From positions 5,974,001 through 6,038,000 of the forward strand of contig NZ_CP060828.1 in assembly GCF_014489635.1 (NCBI RefSeq): a DNA stretch of 64,000 nt, read 5' to 3'. This document shows, piece by piece, positions 27,221-34,940 of this stretch (within the stretch, counting starts at the first letter, position 1; each line of letters begins with the position of its first letter). A program made the translations under genes and the position numbers. The notes under the pieces are model-generated. The model saw only the letters and a program-made list of their open reading frames with translations, made no database searches and had not been told where the DNA came from. This stretch comes from Streptomyces roseirectus. GTDB taxonomy: Bacteria > Actinomycetota > Actinomycetes > Streptomycetales > Streptomycetaceae.

Positions 27221-27891
27221 TAGCTCGTTGTCATCGTACCGGCAGATGCCCGTCGGCTTCTGCCGCCCCTGCACCACGTACTCGTTATCGCATGACAGTT
27301 GGGGCACAACAACCGCAGGTTCTCCCGCCGGTCGTCGCTCCAGTCCCCGTTGACGTGATCGACCTCCAGGGTCATGGGCCTGCCCAGCCACTCGGGGCCG
27401 ACCCCGCACCTGTCGCACACCTCGGGCACGCCCACCTCGCGGAGCGCGCGGCGCAGCAAGGAGGTCTTCGTCCGGCGCTTCCCGGCGTGCTGGACCAGGA
27501 TCTCCTCGGCACGCTTGGCCGCCGGATTCGGACGTCCCCTCTGGTGGGCCTGCCCCAGGAAGTGCGCGGTGGACAGCCCCTCCTCGGCGATCCACTGACG
27601 CAGCAGCGCACGCTGGCGCCCGCCGTCCGGGCACCCCAGTCCGCGCAGTACCGCCGCGACGGAGACCGACTCGGCGACCGCGCTGCGCAACTCCTCGGAC
27701 GTGGGGCGAGAGCGTCCGCGCGCGCTGCGGAAGTGCGAGATGTCGATTCCGAGGCGGGCGAAGCGCTTCGTGAGGTACCGGTCCAGCTTGTCGTAGGGCC
27801 GGACGCCGAAGAAGGCGATGACCTCGTCGATGTCGGAGCAGCGGGCCGCCGCTTCGAGGAGCCGTTCCCGGGTGTACCGGCCGCCGCTCAC
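27220..27891 (-). CDS. HNH-endonuclease-domain protein (second of a tandem pair)
   Basis: 223 aa from GTG 27891, which overlaps the stop of the preceding HNH gene as GTGA. Two N-terminal helical DNA-binding-like repeats (RERLLEAAARCSDIDEVIAF; LGIDISHFRS) precede a C-terminal zinc-HNH module: CDRCG, then LEVDHVNGDWSDDRRENL and LLCPNCHAITSTW. Presumed DNA-nicking or cleaving protein of unknown role. Very similar in plan to its neighbour. The stop codon abuts tRNA-Leu. Confidence 0.82.
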   Translation of the reverse strand: MSGGRYTRERLLEAAARCSDIDEVIAFFGVRPYDKLDRYLTKRFARLGIDISHFRSARGRSRPTSEELRSAVAESVSVAAVLRGLGCPDGGRQRALLRQWIAEEGLSTAHFLGQAHQRGRPNPAAKRAEEILVQHAGKRRTKTSLLRRALREVGVPEVCDRCGVGPEWLGRPMTLEVDHVNGDWSDDRRENLRLLCPNCHAITSTWCRGGRSRRASAGTMTTS

Positions 27892-28526
27892 GAGGCCCGC
27901 CCCTTGCCCCGCCCCCGGTAACTGTCCGTCGTCGAGTGGCAGTTGGGGCACAACAGCCGCAGATTCCCGACGCGGTTGTTCCGCCAGTCGCCGTCGACGT
28001 GATCGACCTCCAGCGGCAGCGGCTCACCCAGCCAGACGGCTTCGATGCCGCAGAGGGCGCACTGCTCCGGCACGCCCGACGCGGCCAGCGCCCGCCGGAG
28101 TCGGTCGCTGTGGACACGCCGCCCGCCCGGCGGCTGCTCGACGAGCAGGCTCTCGGGATCCCGCGACCGCCGACGCTCACCGCGCCGCGCCGGTGTCCGG
28201 AAGTGCGAGGTGTCGATGCCGTACGCCTTGATCCTGCGGCTGATGTGCGTGTGATGCCCGCCGACTGCTTCCAGCCCGAGCCGCCGCAGCACCTCGTACA
28301 TGTTCGTCGACGCTGCCACCGCCGGTTCCAGGACCTCCCTCGTCCACTTGGTCCCCGCCCGCTCGAAGTGGGAGACGTCGACCCCGAGTTTCTTCATCCG
28401 CTCCCGTATGTACCGCCGTGAAGAACCCCCCACCCCCAACCTCTCGTAAACCTCCCCCAACGTCCGAGCCCCCCGCGCGGCCTCCTCCAACCGCTCCTTG
28501 CTGTACGCGCTGCGCCCCACAGGCAC
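27888..28526 (-). CDS. HNH-endonuclease-domain protein (first of a tandem pair)
   Basis: 212 aa. Same architecture as the downstream gene: RLEEAARGARTLGEVYERLG and LGVDVSHFERAG repeats, then CALCG, LEVDHVDGDWRNNRVGNL and LLCPNCHSTTDSY. All expected HNH histidine/asparagine and zinc cysteines are present, so it is probably active. Its repeats resemble a small helix-turn-helix (MerR/homing-endonuclease-like) module. Origin by tandem duplication is likely. The ATG 28526 region is G/A-rich (GGAGG). Confidence 0.82.
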   Translation of the reverse strand: MPVGRSAYSKERLEEAARGARTLGEVYERLGVGGSSRRYIRERMKKLGVDVSHFERAGTKWTREVLEPAVAASTNMYEVLRRLGLEAVGGHHTHISRRIKAYGIDTSHFRTPARRGERRRSRDPESLLVEQPPGGRRVHSDRLRRALAASGVPEQCALCGIEAVWLGEPLPLEVDHVDGDWRNNRVGNLRLLCPNCHSTTDSYRGRGKGRAS

Positions 28527-28605
28527 CCCCGTCGAAGATCGAATGTTCGCTGCTCGAACAGATCAACGAGCGTTCGCCCCGGTGGTCACGCCCGGAACGT
28601 GGACC

Positions 28606-28636
28606 GGCCCGCGCCGGGTAACTCCCGGGGCGGGCC
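28606..28636 (-). terminator. 13-bp hairpin (one mismatch) after bcp
   Basis: GGCCCGCGCCGGG pairs with CCCGGGGCGGGCC, one mismatch, loop of 5 nt, 24 bp beyond the bcp stop. Confidence 0.7.
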
Positions 28637-28659
28637 GATCGGTTGGTGGGGGAGGAGTC

Positions 28660-29127
28660 TCAGATGCCGAGGTCCTTGATGATTTTTGCGACGTGGCCGG
28701 TGGCCTTGACGTTGTAGAGGGCGCGTTCGACGTTGCCGGACTCGTCGACGATCACGGTGGAGCGGATGACGCCGACGACGGTCTTGCCGTACAGCTTCTT
28801 CTCCCCGTACGCCCCGTACGCCTCGAGTACGGCCTTGTCGGGGTCGGCGAGCAGGGTCACGCCAAGGGACTCCTGCGCACGGAACTTGGCCAGCTTCTCG
28901 GGCTTGTCGGGGGAGATGCCGATGACGTCGTAACCGGCGTCGGCCAGCAGCGAGAGGTTGTCGGTGAAGTCGCACGCCTGCTTGGTGCAGCCGGGCGTCA
29001 GCGCCGCCGGGTAGAAGTAGACGATGACCTTGCGGCCCTTGTGGTCCGCAAGGGACACCTCGTTGCCGTCGGCGTCGGGAAGGGTGAACGCGGGGGCCGG
29101 TGCGCCGGGCTGGAGTCGCTCGCTCAT
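28660..29127 (-). CDS. bcp: thioredoxin-dependent thiol peroxidase (Bcp/PrxQ)
   Basis: 155 aa. Peroxidatic Cys in FYPAALTPGCTKQACDF, with the resolving Cys five residues on (CTKQAC), the atypical two-Cys arrangement of PrxQ. Reduces peroxides using thioredoxin. ATG 29127 is chosen because the Prx fold begins immediately (LQPGAPAPAFTLPDADG). Divergent from the DUF3618 gene. Confidence 0.95.
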   Translation of the reverse strand: MSERLQPGAPAPAFTLPDADGNEVSLADHKGRKVIVYFYPAALTPGCTKQACDFTDNLSLLADAGYDVIGISPDKPEKLAKFRAQESLGVTLLADPDKAVLEAYGAYGEKKLYGKTVVGVIRSTVIVDESGNVERALYNVKATGHVAKIIKDLGI

Positions 29128-29237
29128 TCGGCCAGCGTATCCGGCGGCGCCACAAGGGCGGCCCCTGCCCGTGCGCCGCCCCGAGAAGCTGACAGACTGT
29201 GCGGAACAACGCATCAGCTGACTTCGGAGGCCGTACG

Positions 29238-29585
29238 GTGGCGGACACTGCGGACACTGCGGACACGCCGGACACGAGAACGCCGGCGCAGATCGAGGCG
29301 GACATCAAGCGCCGCCGCGAGACGCTGGCCGAGACACTCGACGAGATCGGGGTACGGGTCCACCCCAAGACGATCGTCGGCGACGCGAAGGCCAAGGTCG
29401 TCGCCAACGTCGACCACACGCTCGGACGCGCCTACGTCCAGGTCAACCGGGTCGTCAGCGACGTCACGGCGAAGTTCACGGACGACGACGGCGCCCCCCG
29501 CGTCGAGCGCATCGTCCCCGTGGCCCTGCTGGCCGTCGGTGTCGTGGGCCTGCTGGTTCTGGGTACCCGGCGGCGTAGGGACTAG
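29238..29585 (+). CDS. DUF3618 membrane protein
   Basis: 115 aa from GTG 29238 behind TCGGAGG. A repetitive DTADTADTPDT start is followed by the DUF3618 core (QIEADIKRRRETLAETLDEI) and one C-terminal membrane segment (RIVPVALLAVGVVGLLVLG) with a basic tail. Helical protein of unknown function, common in actinomycetes. Confidence 0.88.
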   Translation: MADTADTADTPDTRTPAQIEADIKRRRETLAETLDEIGVRVHPKTIVGDAKAKVVANVDHTLGRAYVQVNRVVSDVTAKFTDDDGAPRVERIVPVALLAVGVVGLLVLGTRRRRD

Positions 29586-29637
29586 GGGTCTACCCCCGCA
29601 GGCGTACGGGTTCCCCCGAGGCAGGTAGGTTCGAGGT

Positions 29638-29994
29638 GTGAGCGGCAACAGTAACGAGCACGGCACCCAGCACGACAAGCTTCCGATCCGGATGCTGCAC
29701 GACCGGGTGCTGGTACGGCAGGACAGCAGTGAGGGCGAGCGGCGTTCGGGCGGCGGGATCCTGATCCCGGCGACGGCGGCGGTGGGCCGTCGGCTGGCCT
29801 GGGCGGAGGTCGTGGCGGTCGGGCAGAACGTCCGGACGGTGGAGCCGGGTGACCGGGTCCTGTACGACCCGGAGGACCGTGCCGAGGTCGAGGTGCGGGG
29901 CGTGGCGTACGTGCTGATGCGCGAGCGCGATCTGCACGCGGTCGCCGCCGACCGCTTCGAGGGGTCGGAGGACTCCACGGGGCTGTACCTGTAG
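29638..29994 (+). CDS. GroES-like co-chaperonin paralogue
   Basis: 118 aa from GTG 29638. Has the Cpn10 fold markers: LPIRMLHDRVLVRQD, GGGILIPATAA (mobile-loop side) and a conserved GDRVLYDPED plus YVLMRERDLHAV. It is not beside groEL and is diverged from a standard GroES (longer N-terminus, altered mobile loop), so it may not work with GroEL. Two copies of CTGTAGTACCTGAG lie just past its stop. Confidence 0.8.
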   Translation: MSGNSNEHGTQHDKLPIRMLHDRVLVRQDSSEGERRSGGGILIPATAAVGRRLAWAEVVAVGQNVRTVEPGDRVLYDPEDRAEVEVRGVAYVLMRERDLHAVAADRFEGSEDSTGLYL

Positions 29995-30024
29995 TACCTG
30001 AGACCTGTAGTACCTGAGCGGTAC

Positions 30025-30052
30025 GGGGCCGGTGACGATCGTCACCGGCCCC
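30025..30052. terminator. 28-bp perfect palindrome after the GroES-like gene
   Basis: GGGGCCGGTGAC and its complement flank GATC, giving a 12-bp stem with a 4-nt loop. Confidence 0.85.
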
Positions 30053-30113
30053 TCGTGCCTGCCCTTTGCTAGCCTCGGTGGGCACAGGCCCTGGCGGCCT
30101 GGTACCGGATCTC

Positions 30114-30172
30114 CGCCCGACGAGACGCGCCGTACCGGGCGATCCGATCAGCACGGCCGTAAAGACGACGCA
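30114..30172 (+). ncRNA. candidate guanidine-III (mini-ykkC-III) riboswitch
   Basis: Lies 36 bp upstream of sugE. It has the class-III core: GCCCGACGAG, then GCGCCGTACCGGGC (the GCCCG/CGGGC stem closes), and after a linker AAAGACGACGC, which pairs with GCGCCGT as a pseudoknot apart from one position. The linker is longer than in the well-studied short examples. Guanidine-III riboswitches in actinobacteria control guanidinium exporters, fitting the downstream gene. Confidence 0.7.
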
Positions 30173-30207
30173 CCCCCGTTCCGAGTTCAACCTCCGGAGG
30201 TGCCGTC

Positions 30208-30528
30208 ATGGCCTGGCTCCTGCTCGTCCTCGCCGGTCTGCTCGAAGTCGCCTGGGCGATCGGTATGAAGTACACCGAGGGTTTCACCCGTCTCGTCCCG
30301 AGCCTGTTCACCGGCGCCGGGATCGTCGCCAGCATGCTGCTGCTGTCGTACGCGGCGCGTTCGCTGCCGATCGGTACGGCGTACGGGGTGTGGGTGGGGA
30401 TCGGTGCGGCGGGCGCGGCGGTCGTCGGGATGACGGCGCTGGGCGAGCCGGTCACCGGGGCCCGCGTCTTCTTCGTCGTCCTGCTGCTGACAGCGGTGGT
30501 GGGGCTCAAAGCGACCTCCGGTCACTGA
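30208..30528 (+). CDS. sugE: SugE/Gdx-type SMR guanidinium exporter
   Basis: 106 aa, four membrane segments. The essential Glu is in LLVLAGLLEVAWAIGMKY, and the Gdx-subfamily pattern (W-A-x-G-x-K-x-T-x-G-F) is visible. Dual-topology SMR proteins of this branch export guanidinium by proton antiport. CCGGAGG lies before ATG 30208. The riboswitch directly upstream supports the guanidine role. Confidence 0.92.
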   Translation: MAWLLLVLAGLLEVAWAIGMKYTEGFTRLVPSLFTGAGIVASMLLLSYAARSLPIGTAYGVWVGIGAAGAAVVGMTALGEPVTGARVFFVVLLLTAVVGLKATSGH

Positions 30529-30577
30529 GCCCCACCCGTAGTACCCCTACGGCCCGCGGTCCGGGCCCGTGGTACCG

Positions 30578-33028
30578 CTATGTCCCTGGTGTTCCTCCGT
30601 TGGCTCCGCCGGACGCCGGTCCTGTCGAGGTTCCGGTGCCGGCGGAGGTGTCACCCCCGGTGGCCCCGGTGGACGTGTCGCCTCCCGTGGTACCCGTAGT
30701 ACCCCCGCCGGAGGCGTCACCTCCGGTGGCTCCCGTGGAGGTGTCGCCGCCCGTGGTACCCGTAGTACCTCCGGCGGAGGTGTCCCCGCCCGTGGTGCCC
30801 GGCGTCCCCCCGGTGGCCCCGCCCTGGGCGGCCCCGCCCTGCGTGGCGCCCTGGTTCTGTCCCTGGGTGTTGCCGCCGTCGGTCGCCCCGGCGCTGGGCT
30901 CGCCCCCGTTGTCGGGGCCGGTGGGGTCGGTGTCGGAGGGCGTGGACGGCGGGTTCTGGACGACGTCGGCGCCGTCCTGGAGGCGGAGGTCGAAGTCGGA
31001 GGCGGGGGTGCCCTTGAGGGCGTCCTTCATGAACTGCGCCCAGATCTCGGTCGGCGCCCCACCGCCGTTGACGCGCGGGAGGCCCATGGCGCCGTACAGC
31101 GACTTGTGCGCGGCGGTCTGCGGGTCCTGGCCCATGACGGAGACGACGGTGGCGAGATCGGGGGTGTAGCCGGCGAACCAGGCGGCCTGGTCCTCCTCGG
31201 CGGTGCCGGTCTTGCCCGCGGCGGGGCGGCCGACGGCCTGGGCGGCGGTGGCGGTGCCGTTCTCGACGACGCTCTGGAGGATCGCGGTGGTGGTGTCGGC
31301 GGCCTCGCGGCTGACGGCCTGGCTGGTCTTCTGGGCGGGCAGCTCGATGGTGGTCCTGCCGTCCTTGGTGATCTTGTCGATCAGGGTGTACGTGCCGTGC
31401 TTGCCGTGGTTGGCGAGGGTGGCGTACGCCTCGGCCATGTCGAGGACGCTGGCGGTGGCGACGCCGAGGGCGACCGAGGGGTAGGGGTTGAGCTCCGGAG
31501 TACTACGGGGCAGCCCGAGCGCGATCGCGGTGTCCTTGACCTTGGCGGGGCCGACGTCGACGGCCATCTGGGCGTACACGGAGTTCACGGACTTGTCCGT
31601 CGCGGTGCGCACGGTGATGTCGCCGTAGTTGACGTCGTCCTCGTTGGCGGGGTTGTAGCCGCCGCCGGACCAGCCCTGGACGGGGCGCTTGTTGGTGCCG
31701 TCGTACACCGTGTTCGGCGTGATGGTGCGGCCGTCCTGGGTGGTGGAGCCGTTGTCGACGGCGGAGGTGAAGACGAACGGCTTGAAGGTGGAGCCGACCT
31801 GGAAGTCCTGGCGGGTCGCGTTGTTCGTGTACTGCTTGACGTAGTCGATGCCGCCGTACATGGCGAGGACCTTGCCGGTCTTGGGGTCGACGGCGGCGCC
31901 GCCCGCGCGCACGTAGGTGTCGACCTTGCGGTTCTTCTTGTCGAGCTTGGCCATCAGGTTGTCGTCGACGGCCTTGACGAAGGCGTCCTGCTTGGTCTTC
32001 TCCAGGGTGGTGGTGATGCGGTAGCCGCCGGCGTCGAGCTCTTCCTCGGTGAGGACGTTGTTGTCCTTGAGGTAGTCCTTGATGGCGGTGACGATGTAGC
32101 CGCGCTGCCCGGACATGCCGGTGGCGGCGCCGCTGGACTCCAGGGGCGTCGGGAACTTCATGCCCGTCCGCTTGGACTGCTCCAGCCAGCCCTTCTTGAC
32201 CATGCCGTCGAGGACGTAGTTCCAGCGGGCCTCGGCCGCGCCCTTGTTCTCGGGGTGGGCGATGACGTCGTACTCGCTGGGGGCGTTGAGCAGGGCGGCG
32301 AGGTAGGCGCCCTGGCCGGGGGTGAGGGCGGTGGCGTCGACCCCGTAGTACGCCTGGGCGGCGGCCTGGATGCCGTACGCGTTACGTCCGAAGTACGACG
32401 TGTTCAGGTAGCCCTCGAGGATCTTGTCCTTGCTCTGTTCCTGGTCCAGCTTGATGGAGATGAAGAACTCCTTGACCTTGCGGGAGACGGTCTGCTCCTG
32501 CGCGAGGTAGTAGTTCTTCACGTACTGCTGGGTGATGGTGGAGCCGGACTGCTTGCCCTTGCCCATCGCGGTGTTGAGGCCGGCGCGGAGCATCGCCTTG
32601 GGGTCGATGGCGGACTCGCTGTAGAAGTCGCGGTCCTCGGCGGCGAGCACGGCGTGCTGGGCGTCCTTGGAGATCTGCGCGAGGGTGACGTTCTCGCGGT
32701 TGACCTCGCCGTCGCGGGCGATCTCGGTGCCGTCCGCGTAGAGGTAGAGGTTGGACTGCTTGGTGGCGAGCGCGTTGGCCGGGGGGATCTTGACCATCGA
32801 GTAGCCGAGGTAGAACAGGCCGACGACGGCGAGGACGCCGACGATGAAGGTGCCGAGCACTATGCGCCAGGTGGGGATCAGCCGCCGCCACCCGGTCCGC
32901 TTCGGCCGCTTGGCCTTCTTGCCGCCCTCAGGGGCGTCCGGGGCGTCCGGGACGCCCGTGGCGTCGCCCAGGGGCTCTCTCGGCGCCCACCCCTGGGTCG
33001 GTCGCTGCGGCTGCGGCTCGTCGCTCAT
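30578..33028 (-). CDS. class A penicillin-binding protein (bifunctional transglycosylase/transpeptidase)
   Basis: 816 aa. Cytoplasmic tail, one membrane anchor (~residues 55-80, IVLGTFIVGVLAVVGLFYLG), glycosyltransferase domain with AVLAAEDRDFY and SGSTITQQYVKNYYL, then transpeptidase with SxxK in GSTFKPF, SxN in DKSVNSVYA and KTG in GKTGTAEEDQAAWFAGY. The C-terminal ~130 residues are a Gly/Thr/Ser repeat tail (GTTGGDTSTGATGGD units), probably a wall-spanning linker. Start ATG 33028 behind AGGAG; the 1205-residue open frame upstream is not homologous. An ECF-like promoter candidate lies 140-165 bp upstream. Confidence 0.95.
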   Translation of the reverse strand: MSDEPQPQRPTQGWAPREPLGDATGVPDAPDAPEGGKKAKRPKRTGWRRLIPTWRIVLGTFIVGVLAVVGLFYLGYSMVKIPPANALATKQSNLYLYADGTEIARDGEVNRENVTLAQISKDAQHAVLAAEDRDFYSESAIDPKAMLRAGLNTAMGKGKQSGSTITQQYVKNYYLAQEQTVSRKVKEFFISIKLDQEQSKDKILEGYLNTSYFGRNAYGIQAAAQAYYGVDATALTPGQGAYLAALLNAPSEYDVIAHPENKGAAEARWNYVLDGMVKKGWLEQSKRTGMKFPTPLESSGAATGMSGQRGYIVTAIKDYLKDNNVLTEEELDAGGYRITTTLEKTKQDAFVKAVDDNLMAKLDKKNRKVDTYVRAGGAAVDPKTGKVLAMYGGIDYVKQYTNNATRQDFQVGSTFKPFVFTSAVDNGSTTQDGRTITPNTVYDGTNKRPVQGWSGGGYNPANEDDVNYGDITVRTATDKSVNSVYAQMAVDVGPAKVKDTAIALGLPRSTPELNPYPSVALGVATASVLDMAEAYATLANHGKHGTYTLIDKITKDGRTTIELPAQKTSQAVSREAADTTTAILQSVVENGTATAAQAVGRPAAGKTGTAEEDQAAWFAGYTPDLATVVSVMGQDPQTAAHKSLYGAMGLPRVNGGGAPTEIWAQFMKDALKGTPASDFDLRLQDGADVVQNPPSTPSDTDPTGPDNGGEPSAGATDGGNTQGQNQGATQGGAAQGGATGGTPGTTGGDTSAGGTTGTTGGDTSTGATGGDASGGGTTGTTGGDTSTGATGGDTSAGTGTSTGPASGGANGGTPGT

Positions 33029-33164
33029 GTGTTGCTCGGACTCCTGTGCGTACCTGGTGCTCTGGCGGGTCTGTCGTTTCTCGCGCGGCGTGCTTCGCTT
33101 CGTGGTGCTCGTCGTCGCTCGGTCGTGCTCGTCGTGCTCGATTTTCGCGCGCCCCTGGTTTGAA

Positions 33165-33190
33165 GACTCTCGCACCATGCGAACCGTTCC
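33165..33190 (-). promoter_or_regulatory. candidate ECF-sigma (sigma-E-like) promoter of the PBP gene
   Basis: On the minus strand GGAAC, an 18-nt spacer, then GTCTTC. This resembles cell-envelope-stress promoters of streptomycetes and would suit a peptidoglycan synthase. Spacing and -35 are good, the -10 only fair. Confidence 0.35.
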
Positions 33191-33295
33191 CGGCAATCGG
33201 CACGCGTTGGCCGGGAAAACGCGTGGCACGTCACCGTTCCTGCGCACTAGGCTCCTGCGCTTCGGTGCCGTGCGAGGAACGTCACAGGGAGAGGG

Positions 33296-34105
33296 GTGCT
33301 TGCCGTGGGTCCGGCGCGGTTGTACGTGGCCGTCGCGGTGGGGGGTTTCCGACGGTACGCGACGTACCGGGTCGCGACTGCCGCCGGGGTGTTCACGAAC
33401 ACGGTCTTCGGCCTGATCCTGGTCTATACCTATCTCGCGCTGTGGGACGAGCGCCCGCATCTCGGAGGATACGACCAGTCGGAGGCCGTGACGTACGTCT
33501 GGCTGGGCCAGGCCCTCTTCGCGACGCTCGCGCTGCAGAGCGGCGGCATGGAGACCGACCTGATGGAGCGGATCCGCACGGGCGACGTCGCCGTCGACCT
33601 GTACCGCCCGGTCGACCTCCAGCTGTGGTGGCTCGCGGCGGACCTGGGGCGCGCGGCGTTCCAGCTGGTCGGCCGGGGTGTGATCCCGTTCGTGGTGGGC
33701 GCCCTGCTCTTCCCGACGGCCCTGCCGCACGACCCGGTGCGCTGGCTGTGGTTCCTGTGCGCGCTGGTCCTGGCGGCGCTGGTGAGCTTCGGCATCCGCT
33801 TCCTGGTCGCGCTGTCCGCGTTCTGGCTCATGGACGGCACGGGCGCCCTCCAGGTGATGATGATCACCGGCCTGTTCTGCTCGGGCATGACGCTGCCGCT
33901 GAACGCCTTCCCGGGCGCCCTCGGGGACGTCGTCCAGGCCCTCCCGTGGGCCGCCCAGCTCCAGATGCCCGCCGACCTCCTGATGGGCAAGACGGGCGCC
34001 CTGCACGTCTTCGCCTTCCAGGCGGCCTGGGCGCTGGTCCTGCTGGCCGCCGGTCGCCTCCTGGTGACGGTCGCCACGCGAAGGGTGGTGGTCCAGGGTG
34101 GCTGA
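33296..34105 (+). CDS. ABC-2 type transporter permease (DUF990/YadH-like)
   Basis: 269 aa, six membrane segments (AAGVFTNTVFGLILVYTYLA; FLCALVLAALVSFGIRFLVA; VMMITGLFCSGMTLPL). GGGAGAGG precedes GTG 33296; GTG 33305 is a possible alternative. First gene of a three-gene exporter operon; overlaps the next by 8 bp. Substrate unknown. Confidence 0.9.
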   Translation: MLAVGPARLYVAVAVGGFRRYATYRVATAAGVFTNTVFGLILVYTYLALWDERPHLGGYDQSEAVTYVWLGQALFATLALQSGGMETDLMERIRTGDVAVDLYRPVDLQLWWLAADLGRAAFQLVGRGVIPFVVGALLFPTALPHDPVRWLWFLCALVLAALVSFGIRFLVALSAFWLMDGTGALQVMMITGLFCSGMTLPLNAFPGALGDVVQALPWAAQLQMPADLLMGKTGALHVFAFQAAWALVLLAAGRLLVTVATRRVVVQGG

Positions 34106-34937
34106 CCTGCTTCCGGACAGCGTGGGCAACCGGTTCACGGAGGGCGTGCGCGCGTACCGGCTGATCGCCGGCATGTGGATCCGCTCCACCCTCACCTACC
34201 GGGCGTCGTTCGCGATGACCCTGGTCAGCGGCCTGCTGCTGACCGGCCTCGACTTCGTCGGGATCCTGCTGATGTTCTCGCAGGTCGACAGCCTCGGCGG
34301 CTACACGCTGCCCGAGGTGGCCTTCCTGTACGGCCTGGCGGGCATGTCGTTCGGGATCGCGGACCTCGCGATCGGCTCGGTGGCCCGCCTCGGCACGCGC
34401 GTGCGCGACGGTTCCCTCGACACCCTCCTCGTGCGCCCCGCGCCCGTGCTCGCGCAGGTCGCGGCGGACCGCTTCGCGCTGCGCCGGCTCAGCCGCATCA
34501 CCCAGGGCGCCCTGATCTTCGGGTACGCGCTCACCGCGCTCGACGTCCACTGGACGCCGGAGAAGGTGCTCCTCGTGCCGGTGACCGTGCTGTCCGGCGG
34601 GGCGATCTTCTCGGCGGTGTTCGTCGCGGGCGGCGCGTTCCAGTTCATCGCCCAGGACGCGGCGGAGGTGCAGGCGGCGTTCACCTACGGCGGGGGGACG
34701 ATGCTCCAGTACCCGCCGACCGTGTTCGCCAAGGAGGTGCTGCGCGGCGTGACGTTCGTCTTCCCGCTGGCGTTCGTCAACTGGGTCCCCGCGTCATATG
34801 TGTTGGGCCGCCCCTACCCGCTCGGACTGCCCGAAGGGGCCGCGTGGGCACCGCCGTTGGTGGCGGCGCTGTGCTGCGCGCTCACCGGGCTGGTGTGGCG
34901 GGCGGGCGTCAGGTCGTACCGGAGCACAGGGAGCTGA
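34098..34937 (+). CDS. ABC-2 type transporter permease, second subunit
   Basis: 279 aa, six membrane segments, starting GTG 34098 inside the previous gene. Contains RSTLTYRASFAMTLVSGLLL, ADLAIGSVARLGTRVRDGSLD and PLAFVNWVPASYVLGRPYP, typical of DUF990 permease pairs. Forms the channel with the upstream permease; heterodimeric arrangement inferred. Confidence 0.9.
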   Translation: MADLLPDSVGNRFTEGVRAYRLIAGMWIRSTLTYRASFAMTLVSGLLLTGLDFVGILLMFSQVDSLGGYTLPEVAFLYGLAGMSFGIADLAIGSVARLGTRVRDGSLDTLLVRPAPVLAQVAADRFALRRLSRITQGALIFGYALTALDVHWTPEKVLLVPVTVLSGGAIFSAVFVAGGAFQFIAQDAAEVQAAFTYGGGTMLQYPPTVFAKEVLRGVTFVFPLAFVNWVPASYVLGRPYPLGLPEGAAWAPPLVAALCCALTGLVWRAGVRSYRSTGS

Positions 34938-34940
34938 ACC

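Noticed and set aside
27137..28526. integrative element at tRNA-Leu
   Set aside because: No integrase, excisionase or duplicated tRNA 3' end found.
30569..33163. 864-residue open frame opposite the penicillin-binding protein
   Set aside because: Antisense shadow of a gene with all PBP motifs; Gly/Val/Ala-rich with no domain.
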